From positions 140,931 through 204,930 of the forward strand of contig NZ_LYCS01000003.1 in NCBI RefSeq assembly GCF_001659985.1: DNA of 64,000 bases, read 5' to 3'. Source of the DNA: Oceanobacillus sp. Castelsardo. Its GTDB lineage: Bacteria > Bacillota > Bacilli > Bacillales > Amphibacillaceae. The position numbers and the translations under genes were made by a program. Position 1 is the stretch's first letter. Every line of letters starts with the position of its first letter. Shown piece after piece: positions 35,702 to 45,185 of the stretch. Under the pieces are notes generated by a model. The model was not told the DNA's origin. It searched no databases and was given only the letters and a program-made list of their open reading frames with translations.

Positions 35702-38700
35702 CTATATACTTAACAATTCTCGAACGTCATCTTCACTTAGACTTGATAACATGGTTTCTCCTGGTTGGATGACTTGATCGATTAGTTCGCGTTTTTTCTG
35801 TTGTAATTCATAAATTTTTTCCTCAATTGTACCTTCTGTAACAAGTCTGATTACTTGCACAACGTTTTTTTGCCCAAATCGATGAGCCCTGCCAGTTGCT
35901 TGGTCCTCTACGGCAGGATTCCACCATAAATCGTATAAGATAACCGTATCCGCACCGGTAAGATTTAATCCCGTACCGCCGGCTTTTAAGGAGATTAGGA
36001 AAATACTCTTTTCTCCATTATTGAAACGTTCACTCATTTCTACTCTGTCTTTCGCATGGGTTTGACCACTTAGATAGAAATAATCAATATCTTCTTGATC
36101 CAATCTTTCCATAATAATCTCATGCATACTCGTGAATTGCGAAAAAATTAACATTCTGCTCCCATTCGAAATAGTAGTTTTTACCGTATCCATGAGCTGT
36201 TCTAATTTCCCGGATTGTCCTTCATAGTTTTCAATAAACATCGATGGATGGCAACAAATTTGCCTTAACCTTGTTAGACCCGCCAATATCTTCATACGGT
36301 TCTGATTAAAGCCACTTTCTTTCATCGTTTGAGCAGCTTCTTGCTGAACTTGCCTTAAATAACCAACATATAATTCTTTCTGGTCCCTGGTTAACTCAGA
36401 AACATGAACTGATTCAATTTTATCTGGTAGTTCTTTTAATACGTCTTTCTTCAAACGGCGAAGAATGAATGGTCTTGTAATCATTGCAATCTTTTCATTG
36501 GATAATTGCTTAAAGTTCTGTTGGCTAGGCATTAGCCCTGGTAGAATAACCTGGAATATAGCCCATAATTCATCAATGGAGTTCTCAATCGGAGTTCCAC
36601 TTAGAGCAAATTTCCTAGTCGCCCGAACCTCACGTATTGCTTTTGACGTTTTCGTTGCGTAGTTTTTAATATACTGTGCTTCATCCAAAATGAGTGTTTG
36701 AAATGTCATTTCGCGATATTGTTCAATATCTTGCCTTATCGTAGCATAGGAAGTAATCCAAACATCCATTCCTTTTAGTTCTTTTATCTTTTCCTGCCGC
36801 TCCCCAGGTGTCCCCGTCATAATAGCAACATTCAAATCTGGAGCAAACTTTCCAAATTCATTTTTCCAATTATAAACAACAGAAGATGGGGCAACAATTA
36901 AGTGCGGGCCTTCGACTACTGGTTCGGAAGCTATATATGCTATGCTCTGCAACGTCTTACCTAACCCCATATCATCGGCTAGAATCCCACCTAGATGATA
37001 TTGACTTAATGATTTAAACCATTGGAATCCCGTCATTTGATATTCTCTTAAGTTAGCATTAAGATTTTCCGGTAACTCATACACTTGTTCTTCAGGAGAT
37101 TTAAGATGACTAAGTAATTTACGAAATGAAGAATCGTATCTTTTATCTGTTTGTATTAATTCATCTAATTGCATTCCCCGATAGACGGGTACTTGGATAT
37201 TACCTTCATGGATATCTTGTTTCCTAATATCCATCTCATCTAGAATTTGTTTAATGGAAGTAAACTTTTCTCCTTCTAAAGAAAGTAATGCTCCATCGGG
37301 TAATTTATAATAACGTTTCTTCTCAATCACTGCGTCTAATATCTTGTTAATCTCTGAATTATCCACTCCATCAATGTCAAAACCGATTTCCAATAAGTTA
37401 GAGGAGGATTCTAATCTAACATTTGTACTAGGAATTGGATCTGTCTCCATTAACATATCGCGAATATTAGATGTTAAAAATAATTCCACGTTTTGATCTA
37501 AGAGCGGCATCACATAATAAAGAAAATCATACATATCCTCTTCATCTGCCGTATGAATATACAGTTCCTTCCCATTATAATGGAAATTAGCTTGCTCAAT
37601 CAGTTGCATAATATCTTGCTCTTTTTCCACATCTCGAATGATGATTGCGTCACTTTGTTTTCGTCCATTAAACGGATCAATAAAATGTTCACCGTAATAA
37701 TATTCTAATTTCCCTGTAATCATATCCTCATTCATTTCTAAAAACAATTTAGCTTTTAAAGGATATTGAATAATTTCAGAACGAACCTTTTCGGATGTTT
37801 CCACCTTCCCAACCTTTTTCAAGGACGGCAATACTTCCGAAACAAATGTATCTGCTTGCTCTTTCGTAATTGGTAGTTTTAAATCTTCCATCCCAAATCC
37901 AATCATTTCCTGCACAATCGGTATTTGTTCTTTTTTAGGGAAATAAAATGTCCCTTGAGCAAATAATACTTCATAGGAGCCAAAGTAAATGGCACCTTTT
38001 ACATCTTCCATTGTTAGCATTAAGTCATCACGCGTATTTTTCGTTAAAGAAAATTCAAATGGCAATGCCTCTTCTTCCATCCTTATATTCGTATATTCTT
38101 CATTTCCGGATTGTACTATAAGATCCCGTTGACATAATTTCTCTAAAAGGTCCTTAAATAGAAATGGCGGAATAATTATATTTCGTAAATCATTCATATT
38201 TCCTTGGTAATGATAGAATCGGAATCCTTCATAGATTTCCTCGTTCTTTCGTATGGATTGTAGCATTTCAAAAATCTCTATATCCTGGTTATGGAAATAG
38301 TGTGTATCCGAACTATATGTGAATTTCTTCGTGAAAAAATGCTCCCTATCCTTTAAAACATCTGAGATAAATTTGTATGCATCTTTCACCACATAACGAT
38401 GATTAGATCCTGCCTTTAATTCAATTAAAATTTGATTATCATAAGACCATTTACAAATATATTCTACATGCATTGGTATTTTCTCAGATAATATTTCTGA
38501 GTGAGTATTAGAATGAGCAACGGAAGTAATTCTCTCCATAAACCGTCCAGTTAATTGATAATCATAATTTTTTGTAGTTTTGGGATTACCTTTTTCTTTA
38601 TTAGCAATCGTTAATAAAGTTGCTACGATATGTTTGCATGATCCAAAGGTATCGAATGCCGGGCAATCACAATACGTATTAACGAATCCTTTGTCTATTT

Positions 38701-38878
38701 CTTTCATATCTATTTCAACAAAGTAGTCCTCAGATCCGTGAACAGCTGCCGTCCAAACTTGATAATTAATATCATATAAGAGGTCACTTACTTTATTCTG
38801 TTTATAATACTGAAGCCCCCGTCGATAAATGACAGACGGAAATAATTTTTGGAGATTTATATCACTAAGTCTTTTCAA
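35702..38878 (-). CDS. SNF2-family helicase with N-terminal SWIM zinc finger
   Basis: A 1058-residue ATP-driven DNA translocase. The N-terminus has a SWIM finger (YCDCPAFDTFGSCKHIVATL: CxC then CxH), followed by about 500 residues of the bacterial SNF2-associated region. The motor is in the last 480 residues: GILADDMGLGKTLQSIAYI (Walker A), LILDEAQYIKN (DEAQ), ALSGTPIENSIDELW (motif III) and GRAHRFGQKNVVQV (motif VI). It may remodel protein-DNA or RNA polymerase complexes; no direct target is visible. The start is TTG at 38878; no in-frame ATG with a good site exists nearby. Upstream bases contain GGTAGG at 11 bases. Confidence 0.92.
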   Translation of the reverse strand: MKRLSDINLQKLFPSVIYRRGLQYYKQNKVSDLLYDINYQVWTAAVHGSEDYFVEIDMKEIDKGFVNTYCDCPAFDTFGSCKHIVATLLTIANKEKGNPKTTKNYDYQLTGRFMERITSVAHSNTHSEILSEKIPMHVEYICKWSYDNQILIELKAGSNHRYVVKDAYKFISDVLKDREHFFTKKFTYSSDTHYFHNQDIEIFEMLQSIRKNEEIYEGFRFYHYQGNMNDLRNIIIPPFLFKDLLEKLCQRDLIVQSGNEEYTNIRMEEEALPFEFSLTKNTRDDLMLTMEDVKGAIYFGSYEVLFAQGTFYFPKKEQIPIVQEMIGFGMEDLKLPITKEQADTFVSEVLPSLKKVGKVETSEKVRSEIIQYPLKAKLFLEMNEDMITGKLEYYYGEHFIDPFNGRKQSDAIIIRDVEKEQDIMQLIEQANFHYNGKELYIHTADEEDMYDFLYYVMPLLDQNVELFLTSNIRDMLMETDPIPSTNVRLESSSNLLEIGFDIDGVDNSEINKILDAVIEKKRYYKLPDGALLSLEGEKFTSIKQILDEMDIRKQDIHEGNIQVPVYRGMQLDELIQTDKRYDSSFRKLLSHLKSPEEQVYELPENLNANLREYQMTGFQWFKSLSQYHLGGILADDMGLGKTLQSIAYIASEPVVEGPHLIVAPSSVVYNWKNEFGKFAPDLNVAIMTGTPGERQEKIKELKGMDVWITSYATIRQDIEQYREMTFQTLILDEAQYIKNYATKTSKAIREVRATRKFALSGTPIENSIDELWAIFQVILPGLMPSQQNFKQLSNEKIAMITRPFILRRLKKDVLKELPDKIESVHVSELTRDQKELYVGYLRQVQQEAAQTMKESGFNQNRMKILAGLTRLRQICCHPSMFIENYEGQSGKLEQLMDTVKTTISNGSRMLIFSQFTSMHEIIMERLDQEDIDYFYLSGQTHAKDRVEMSERFNNGEKSIFLISLKAGGTGLNLTGADTVILYDLWWNPAVEDQATGRAHRFGQKNVVQVIRLVTEGTIEEKIYELQQKKRELIDQVIQPGETMLSSLSEDDVRELLSI

Positions 38879-39019
38879 AACATTAGTAACCTACCTTCTA
38901 TACTGACATCATTACTTTCATTTTATACGAGTCCATTGTTTTTTGAAACTTTTCCATCCTATAATCTTATTATCATTAGGATAGGAGAATCTAGTAAGAA
39001 TTATACCTTTGTTAAGTAG

Positions 39020-39050
39020 AAAAAGTTGATAACTAATAAGCTATCAACCT
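39020..39050 (-). terminator. Terminator of the MFS gene
   Basis: On the minus strand GTTGATA pairs with TATCAAC (39049-39043 with 39032-39026), followed by TTTTTC. Confidence 0.7.
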
Positions 39051-39067
39051 TTCATTATATTTTTATA

Positions 39068-40246
39068 TTATTTTATTGCTTTCCTATAAAGATAAATATA
39101 TAAAATCATAGATAGGACGACTGAAAAGGCAGATGCTACATAAATCATTCCGTATCCAAATACAGCTATGGCACCGAAAATAATGGCACCACAACCAACC
39201 CCTAGATCAAAGAAAGAGAAAAATGTGGCGTTCGCCATTCCCTTTCTCCTAGCATTCGCCTTTTCAACTGCCCAAGCTTGGAGTGCCGGTTGAACTCCAC
39301 CAAACCCTAATCCGTATAGGGAAGCAGCAAATAAAAGTATCATGGTGTTTGGAAGCCAAGCTAATAATAGCATTGCTAAAAAGATAAGGAATGTTCCAGG
39401 TAAAAACACATAAAGATGACCTTTTTTATCATAGAGTTTCCCTGCAAACGTACGGGAAATCATGAGAAATATAGCGAAGAAGAGAAAATAAAGTTCAATT
39501 CCTTTCACTCCATTTTCAATAGAATGTAAAGGTAAAAATGTAGCAATACCACCAAATGAAAAGGTAATGAAAAATAGGAGAATAGAAGGTTGGATGGCCG
39601 TCTTTTCAAAGATATCAAATTTTATCGTTGTCGTTTTATGCTCGGACTTTTCAACTTTTTTATAGTGAATTTTAGATGCTAATAATAAAGCAATGAACCC
39701 AAATGTACCACATAATAAAAATAGCTGTGTAAAGGATATTACTCCAACAAGGGTTAAACCTAAGGATGGTCCAAATGCTAAAGCTATATTTCCTGACAAT
39801 CCAAAGTAGCCTAAACCTTCCCCACGTCTATTTGGTGGAATAAGATCTGTTGCCACCGTTCCACCTGCAGTGGTAGAGAACCCCCAACCAACACCCTGGA
39901 TAACACGAAGAATAATTAATACGATTATACTTAGGGCAAAAGCAAATCCACCAACGGAAAACACAAAAATGGCTAATCCTAGTAAATATACAAAACCTCT
40001 ACCTTTCGATTCTAGAATATGTCCAGCATATGGTCGGATTAATAATGCCGAAAATGTGAAGATCCCAACAATGATACCTACTAACTGGTCACCACCACCA
40101 AGTTCCTTCACAAATAACGGAATGGTAGGTAATGTCATTTGGAAGCCTAAAAAAACAAAAAAATTGGCCATGCAGACTAATACAAAGTCACGTGTCCAAA
40201 TTTTCTCTTCCTTTTTTAATTCCGATTCTCTCGATAAAGGTTCCAT
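39068..40246 (-). CDS. MFS transporter
   Basis: A 392-residue membrane protein with twelve predicted helices. The opening WTRDFVLVCMANFFVFLGFQM and the first loop GGGDQLVGIIVGIFTFSALLIRPYAGHILESKGRG, quoted as FSALLIRPYAGHILESKGRG, carry the MFS motif A (GxxxDxxGRR-like). Motif C-like GVGWGFSTTAGGTVATDL suggests an exporter of small molecules. Similar proteins in Bacillus are uncharacterised. The ATG has a GGGAGG site. Confidence 0.88.
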   Translation of the reverse strand: MEPLSRESELKKEEKIWTRDFVLVCMANFFVFLGFQMTLPTIPLFVKELGGGDQLVGIIVGIFTFSALLIRPYAGHILESKGRGFVYLLGLAIFVFSVGGFAFALSIIVLIILRVIQGVGWGFSTTAGGTVATDLIPPNRRGEGLGYFGLSGNIALAFGPSLGLTLVGVISFTQLFLLCGTFGFIALLLASKIHYKKVEKSEHKTTTIKFDIFEKTAIQPSILLFFITFSFGGIATFLPLHSIENGVKGIELYFLFFAIFLMISRTFAGKLYDKKGHLYVFLPGTFLIFLAMLLLAWLPNTMILLFAASLYGLGFGGVQPALQAWAVEKANARRKGMANATFFSFFDLGVGCGAIIFGAIAVFGYGMIYVASAFSVVLSMILYIYLYRKAIK

Positions 40247-40290
40247 ACATGCCTCCCTCTTTAAAGACGTGGAAAGTTCATTTTCTTGTT

Positions 40291-40370
40291 CAAAAGCGCA
40301 AGCGCCCGTTTAACGAGTACGAAGGTGAAGTAAGTTTCGCTACAGCTTTAGTGCTGGAGCCGGACACAAC
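40291..40370 (-). repeat. Dispersed repeat family R1, copy D (short form, inverted, 80 bp)
   Basis: Read on the minus strand it starts GTGTCCGGCTCCAGCAC, continues TAAAGCTGTAGCGAAACTTAC and ends AAACGGGCGCTTGCGCTTTTG. It has both borders of family R1 but lacks the whole core with the covarying hairpin, so it is a naturally short or deleted form. Confidence 0.8.
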
Positions 40371-40531
40371 CCTTATTAATACGGGTTTACAAAATTAAAT
40401 CCTTTGCCATTAAAGAAAATAAACTGTCTTTAAATATATTCTGTTTCCGTATATATATTAGACACTAACCATCATTATACACGATTTAGCATGAACAATA
40501 TAGTCTAATCATTATGAATAATCACCCAAAT

Positions 40532-40565
40532 AAAAAACAGCGCCTTTTTAAGTAGCGCTGTTTTA
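40532..40565. terminator. Terminator of the superoxide dismutase gene
   Basis: AAAACAGCGC pairs with GCGCTGTTTT around an 11-base loop, with A and T flanks, so it can act in both directions. Confidence 0.88.
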
Positions 40566-40576
40566 CTTTTACCCAG

Positions 40577-41158
40577 TTATTTAATTACTCCACATGCAAT
40601 TCTATCTCCTGCATTTCCTGCCGGCTGGGAAACATAATCATCTGGATCAGAATGAATCACCAAAGATGTACCACCTTCTTTAAGTAAAGAGGTTTCTTTC
40701 CCCTTTTCTAACGTAACCATATCAGCTGTCACTTCGGTAGAAAGGTTGCCGTTTGCCCCTACATTAATATTATTTAAATCACCTGCATGTGGGCCCTCTG
40801 AATTATCAAATCCATGTTTTTTGCCTGTTGGATTAAAATGTGCCCCCGCTGATTCAAATGTAGGAGCAGTACATGAACCATTTTCATGAATATGAAAACC
40901 ATGTCCACCAGAGGGTAAATTTTCCCCTTTAATCGAAATAGTTACACCACCAGATTTTGATTCTACAAGCGATGCATTAGCAACTATTTCTCCATCACTA
41001 TTTTTCAAATCGACAATGACATTTTTATTAATCATTGAATTTACTTTTTCGTGGTTTGGCTCTTGTGAATCCAGGTTTTCTCCTTTTTCTTGTGTTGTCT
41101 GATTGCAAGCAATTAGTACAGTTGATATAAGAATCAACAAGCATACGAAACGTTTCAT
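40577..41158 (-). CDS. sodC: Lipoprotein Cu/Zn superoxide dismutase (SodC/YojM family)
   Basis: A 193-residue exported lipoprotein (lipobox TVLIACNQ, cysteine at 18) that converts superoxide to peroxide and oxygen on the outer face of the membrane. All metal ligands are visible: HGFHIHENG (two Cu histidines), GAHFNPTGKKHG (bridging and Zn histidine), GPHAGDLNN (Zn histidine and aspartate) and LVIHSDPDDY (last Cu histidine). The disulfide cysteines (GSCTAP, RIACGV) and the active-site arginine (GDRIACG) are there too. The longer open frame to 41197 is rejected because the GGAGG site serves 41158. The complete ligand set suggests a working enzyme. Confidence 0.93.
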   Translation of the reverse strand: MKRFVCLLILISTVLIACNQTTQEKGENLDSQEPNHEKVNSMINKNVIVDLKNSDGEIVANASLVESKSGGVTISIKGENLPSGGHGFHIHENGSCTAPTFESAGAHFNPTGKKHGFDNSEGPHAGDLNNINVGANGNLSTEVTADMVTLEKGKETSLLKEGGTSLVIHSDPDDYVSQPAGNAGDRIACGVIK

Positions 41159-41430
41159 ACTAAAATCCTCCATCTGTTTTAATACCATATTTGCCATGAA
41201 ACATTTCTTTTAAAACAGAATAAGGGTTGATTAACTATTCTATATTTTCATATAACAGCGGCGGACCTGATTAAATAAATGAATACTATATGTAAATCAA
41301 TGTTTTTTAGAAACATGTAATTTTATCACTAATTTAGAATAGACACCTGTTACTCAAGAACAGCAATTAAACTACCAAGATTATACATTCATTGGTCTAA
41401 TGACTAACTATCCAAGATAAAAATGCCTGG
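41159..41430. other. Noncoding region upstream of sodC
   Basis: AT-rich sequence between the start of sodC and the repeat at 41431. It should hold the sodC promoter (minus strand), but no clear pair of boxes was found and no ORF is supported. Confidence 0.4.
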
Positions 41431-41520
41431 TAATGGGCACCTTTAGATTGATGAGTGTCCGTTTCAGATGAAATTGCTTGTATACGGGCGCTCATTAGCT
41501 CGATGAGTGTCCGCTCATGT
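41431..41520. repeat. Short tandem repeat with a 52-bp period, two units
   Basis: GATGAGTGTCCG recurs with its ATGAG at 41451 and 41503, 52 bases apart. Unit 2 has a hairpin GGGCGCTCAT/ATGAGTGTCC with a 7-base loop (two G-U pairs). Unit 1 has the same right arm but a damaged left arm. The ACTCAT/ATGAGT core and the 7-base loop are shared with the array at 6254. Confidence 0.75.
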
Positions 41521-41563
41521 TGAATATGTACATACTTACGTTTGTTTAATACCAAATAATAAA

Positions 41564-41597
41564 ATAACGCTTGAATAGAATTCCTATCCAAGCGCTT
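41564..41597 (-). terminator. Terminator of the DoxX gene pair
   Basis: On the minus strand AGCGCTTGGATAG pairs with CTATTCAAGCGTT, followed by ATTTTATTATTT. Confidence 0.7.
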
Positions 41598-41614
41598 TGA
41601 AAATCCAGTTCTTC

Positions 41615-42130
41615 TTATGCAACCGCAACTTCTTCTTTTTTCACTTTATCTTTTCCGATTGGAGTATGCTCTTTGACGAATGGAATCACCCATCTATCTA
41701 AACCATAACGTCCTGCGTTAAATCCTGCTACAATTAAGAATACAGTGATTAATACCATTTGTGCGTTTGTGCTTACTGTTCCACTGAATAGAAAAGAGAA
41801 GTTCATCGTAATACCCATTAGCGCTGCGAAGTTAGTGAAAATACCTAAGATAAGTGCTGCACCCACTAATACTTCGCCCCACATAACTAGAAAGCTAAAT
41901 AATCCTGCATTTGGTAGTGCTACTGCTTCTAAGAACGCTGCCCACCAACCCTGAACTGCTGGGTGATCTCCACCCGCACTCGCAATCGCACCTTGGATAA
42001 ATCCACCAGCGTCAAATCCACCACTTGTTAGTTTACCTATCCCTGCTGTTAACCAAGCATAACCGATATAAACTCTTAATACTGCTAAAACCGCTGCTAC
42101 TACTCTATTTTCACGAATAAATTCCATCAT
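41615..42130 (-). CDS. DoxX-family membrane protein, copy 2
   Basis: A 171-residue membrane protein with four predicted helices and the DoxX pattern (RVYIGYAWLTAGIGKLTSGG; VMWGEVLVGAALILGIFTNFA). In B. subtilis, DoxX proteins CatD and MhqP belong to quinone- and catechol-response operons. Its sequence is nearly identical to the gene just upstream (42181-42696), including silent positions, so the two come from a recent tandem duplication. Differences sit at the ends: a C-terminus KEEVAVA here and KKEFVAA there. A terminator follows at 41564. Confidence 0.9.
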   Translation of the reverse strand: MMEFIRENRVVAAVLAVLRVYIGYAWLTAGIGKLTSGGFDAGGFIQGAIASAGGDHPAVQGWWAAFLEAVALPNAGLFSFLVMWGEVLVGAALILGIFTNFAALMGITMNFSFLFSGTVSTNAQMVLITVFLIVAGFNAGRYGLDRWVIPFVKEHTPIGKDKVKKEEVAVA

Positions 42131-42180
42131 TATAAATCACTCCTCATTAAAAATTGTGTATTGCTTCACATAATTGGTTA

Positions 42181-42696
42181 CTATGCTGCTACAAATTCTT
42201 TCTTCATTTTATCTCTTCCAACTTGTGTATGTTTTTTTATAAATGGAATAACCCACCTATCTAAACCATAACGTCCTGCGTTAAATCCTGCTACAATTAA
42301 GAATACAGTGATTAATACCATTTGTGCGTTTGTGCTTACTGTTCCACTGAATAGAAATGCGAAGTTCATCGTAATACCCATTAGCGCTGCGAAGTTAGTG
42401 AAAATACCTAAGATAAGTGCTGCACCTACTAATACTTCGCCCCACATAACTACAAAGCTAAATAATTCTGCATTTGGTAGTGCTACTGCTTCTAAGAACG
42501 CTGCCCACCAGCCTTGAACTGCCGGGTGATCTCCACCTGCACTTGCAATCGCACCTTGGATAAATCCACCTGCATCAAATCCACCACTTGTTAGTTTACC
42601 TATCCCTGCTGTTAACCAGGCATAACCGATATAAACTCTTAATACAGTTAAAATAGCAGCTACAATTTTATTATTACGAATGAAATCCATTACCAT
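42181..42696 (-). CDS. DoxX-family membrane protein, copy 1
   Basis: A 171-residue paralogue of the next gene, four helices, DoxX fold. The open frame extends 44 codons further upstream, but the GGAGTGG ribosome site immediately before 42696 and the equal length of both copies fix the start there. It is the first gene of the pair, 50 bases before its copy. It may take part in detoxifying or respiratory redox chemistry; the window offers no direct partner, though a CatR-like repressor is encoded at 8007. Confidence 0.9.
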   Translation of the reverse strand: MVMDFIRNNKIVAAILTVLRVYIGYAWLTAGIGKLTSGGFDAGGFIQGAIASAGGDHPAVQGWWAAFLEAVALPNAELFSFVVMWGEVLVGAALILGIFTNFAALMGITMNFAFLFSGTVSTNAQMVLITVFLIVAGFNAGRYGLDRWVIPFIKKHTQVGRDKMKKEFVAA

Positions 42697-42936
42697 AATG
42701 ATCCACTCCTTTATTTTAATGTTCAATGTTTCACAATATATTGTGTGCTTCCTTCTTACATTTTCATCATACACATGTTTAATACTTTTGAAAATACGTT
42801 TGTTCACCATTTCACAATTAAGACACAAATATTTGAATAAAATGTGAACACAAATTTCTATATTTTTTGAAACCTATCCATACTACCGTCCGTACTACTT
42901 AGCAGCGAACGTAAATAGAGAGGATGATGTAATGAC

Positions 42937-43869
42937 ATGGAGGTTATGTTAACGGTTGAAGGCCTAGAGAAGTCATTTAAGGACAAAAAGGTTTTAAAAG
43001 GCATTTCATTCGAAGTTCGTAAAGGCGAAATTATGGCAATCCTTGGTCCAAATGGAGCTGGGAAATCTACAACGATACGAAACATTATGGGTATTATGTA
43101 TCCTGATAAAGGATCCGTTACATTTCACCAACATAATGGAAAAGGGATTCCAAGGAACAAAATTGGATATTTACCAGAGGAACGTGGACTTTATAAAAAC
43201 GTCAATGTCATGGATATTTTACTTTACTTAGCCGATCTAAAAGACTACCCACTACATAAAGCAAAAGAACGAGCACTCATGTATTTGAAAAAATTTGATT
43301 TAGAAGGAAAGGAAAAAGTATCTGTTGAGGAATTATCGAAAGGTATGGGGCAGAAAGTTCAATTTATATCTTCTATCATTCACGAACCTGAGCTTCTCAT
43401 ATTGGATGAACCGTTCTCTGGACTTGATCCGGTTAGTCAGGAATTATTTAAAGAAGAGATTAGAAGTTTAGCAGATAATGGGACTGCTATCCTTTTATCC
43501 TCGCATCAAATGAATTTAGTGGAAGAAATGTGTGACCGTCTTTTTATGATTCAGCATGGTCAGAAAGTGATATACGGTACATTAAATGATGTAAAAACAG
43601 AGTATGCGAACTTCAAATGTACTATTAAAGGACAAAACAACCGACATGAATTAGAGCGCATCCCTCAAGTAGTTAGAGTAGAGCAAACTGGTGAGTCATC
43701 TATTTTATACCTTGAAAAGGATGTCGGGCCCGGGAACTGGCTAAAACAGTTACCAAACGAAATAAATATCCATGAATTAAACATCAATCGGATTTCCCTT
43801 CATGAAATTTTTATTGATATTGCAACGGATAAAAACCTAATGAAGGAAGGAAGTGATGTCCATGCGTAA
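42937..43869 (+). CDS. ABC-2 exporter ATPase (NatA/YhaQ-like)
   Basis: A 310-residue ATP-binding subunit: Walker A GPNGAGKSTT, Q-loop region YLPEERGLYKNV, signature LSKGMGQKVQF and Walker B LLILDEPFSGLDPV. A C-terminal domain of about 90 residues follows, as in NatA-type exporters. It powers the membrane partner encoded by the next gene, whose start overlaps its 3' end. The ATG at 42937 has GAGAGG at 13 bases; an alternative ATG nine bases later sits only two bases from GGAGG. The likely export cargo (Na+, peptide or lipid) is not known. Confidence 0.9.
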   Translation: MEVMLTVEGLEKSFKDKKVLKGISFEVRKGEIMAILGPNGAGKSTTIRNIMGIMYPDKGSVTFHQHNGKGIPRNKIGYLPEERGLYKNVNVMDILLYLADLKDYPLHKAKERALMYLKKFDLEGKEKVSVEELSKGMGQKVQFISSIIHEPELLILDEPFSGLDPVSQELFKEEIRSLADNGTAILLSSHQMNLVEEMCDRLFMIQHGQKVIYGTLNDVKTEYANFKCTIKGQNNRHELERIPQVVRVEQTGESSILYLEKDVGPGNWLKQLPNEINIHELNINRISLHEIFIDIATDKNLMKEGSDVHA

Positions 43870-45100
43870 CTCGTTGAAAGTTGCTAAATGGGAAATTAAA
43901 CGAAATATGAAAAATAAAACCTTCCTTATTGGATTATTTCTAACCCCTGTTCTCATTGTCGCCTTTATGTTTATAGGTAGCTTATTCGGCGATGACTCAG
44001 AAGATTTAGCTACCGAGGAAGTTACAGTACTAGTAAATGATCAACTGAATATTTTTAGTAGCTTAGAAGAAACCGTAAGCGAAACAGCTTTTAATATGAA
44101 ATTAGAGAAAACAGATATATCCGAAAGCGAGGTTGAGGATGTTCTTAAAGACAAGGAAAATACGGCCTACATTTTTATGGATCAGAGAGCCGTGGAACAA
44201 GGAATGGTACCCGTTTATACGAGTGAAGAAATAAATCCATATTTCATGGATCAAATCCAAGTCTTCGAAACTCCTTTAAAATCAAATCAATTGGGAAATT
44301 TAGGCTTAACGGATGAGCAATTAGCGATAATTTCAAGCAATATTTCATTTGAAGAGGTCGTATCTAGTGCTAGTGATTCTAGTACAGATACTGATTTAGA
44401 GGCAAGTAGCCCACCATTCGAGAAGTTGATCCCAGGCATTTTTGCCGGCTTTGTTATGCTATCTATTGTTTTCACTGGAATGGCAATATTCCAAAGTGCT
44501 TCCCAGGAGAAAAAGGATAAAATTGCCGAAATTATATTATCTTCCTTAACTCCCGGGGAATTAATGAATGGAAAGATTATCGGCTACTTTGTTTTAGGAC
44601 TAATTCAGACCGCCGTGTCGATAGCTATTTTACTTCCAGCAGCAATTTGGAAAATTGATTTCCCATTTATGGAATACCTATTTGTGCCTGAACTTGTGTT
44701 ATACCTCTTTATCGCTATCTTAGGTTATCTACTTTTTGCAGCAATATTTGTTGGGGTTGGTGCAACAATGGCAGATATTTCAACTGCGGGAAACTTCCAA
44801 GGATTCGTCATGATGTTACCTTTTGCTACTTTTATTTTCATAGGGCCTGTTTTTAGCGATCCTAGTGGATTATGGGCACAGGTTGGTACTTATATTCCGT
44901 TCACATCGCCAGGAGTATTACTTTTAAGACTTACACTACTTGAGAACTGGCCTTGGTTGGAAGTCATCATAGCTATAGCGATTTTATTAGTATGTATCGG
45001 CTTATTTATGAAACTTGCAGGGAAAATCTTTAAGGTCGGTATTTTACTATACGGAAAAAATGCTTCACCGAAAGAAATTTGGAAATGGATTAGAGCTTAA
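43856..45100 (+). CDS. ABC-2 type permease (NatB/YhaP-like)
   Basis: A 414-residue membrane subunit. One helix near the N-terminus (about 20-42) is followed by an extracellular domain of about 150 residues, then five to six helices from residue 195 to the end (ASQEKKDKIAEIILSSLTPGE is the conserved coupling segment). This is the NatB/YhaP layout. Its start overlaps the ATPase gene by about 14 bases, so the two are translationally coupled. Starts at 43853 (GTG) and 43862 (ATG) are also possible; 43856 has the best distance to GGAAGG. Confidence 0.88.
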   Translation: MSMRNSLKVAKWEIKRNMKNKTFLIGLFLTPVLIVAFMFIGSLFGDDSEDLATEEVTVLVNDQLNIFSSLEETVSETAFNMKLEKTDISESEVEDVLKDKENTAYIFMDQRAVEQGMVPVYTSEEINPYFMDQIQVFETPLKSNQLGNLGLTDEQLAIISSNISFEEVVSSASDSSTDTDLEASSPPFEKLIPGIFAGFVMLSIVFTGMAIFQSASQEKKDKIAEIILSSLTPGELMNGKIIGYFVLGLIQTAVSIAILLPAAIWKIDFPFMEYLFVPELVLYLFIAILGYLLFAAIFVGVGATMADISTAGNFQGFVMMLPFATFIFIGPVFSDPSGLWAQVGTYIPFTSPGVLLLRLTLLENWPWLEVIIAIAILLVCIGLFMKLAGKIFKVGILLYGKNASPKEIWKWIRA

Positions 45101-45185
45101 GTATCATGTGAGCCTATTGTATTCCCCACTACCCTCCGCTATAATTTAGGAATATTGAATATATATAGAAATCGGAGGGATTTTT

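Noticed and set aside
41397-41591. 64-residue minus-strand ORF
   Set aside because: It lies over the 52-bp repeat and a terminator and has no ribosome site.
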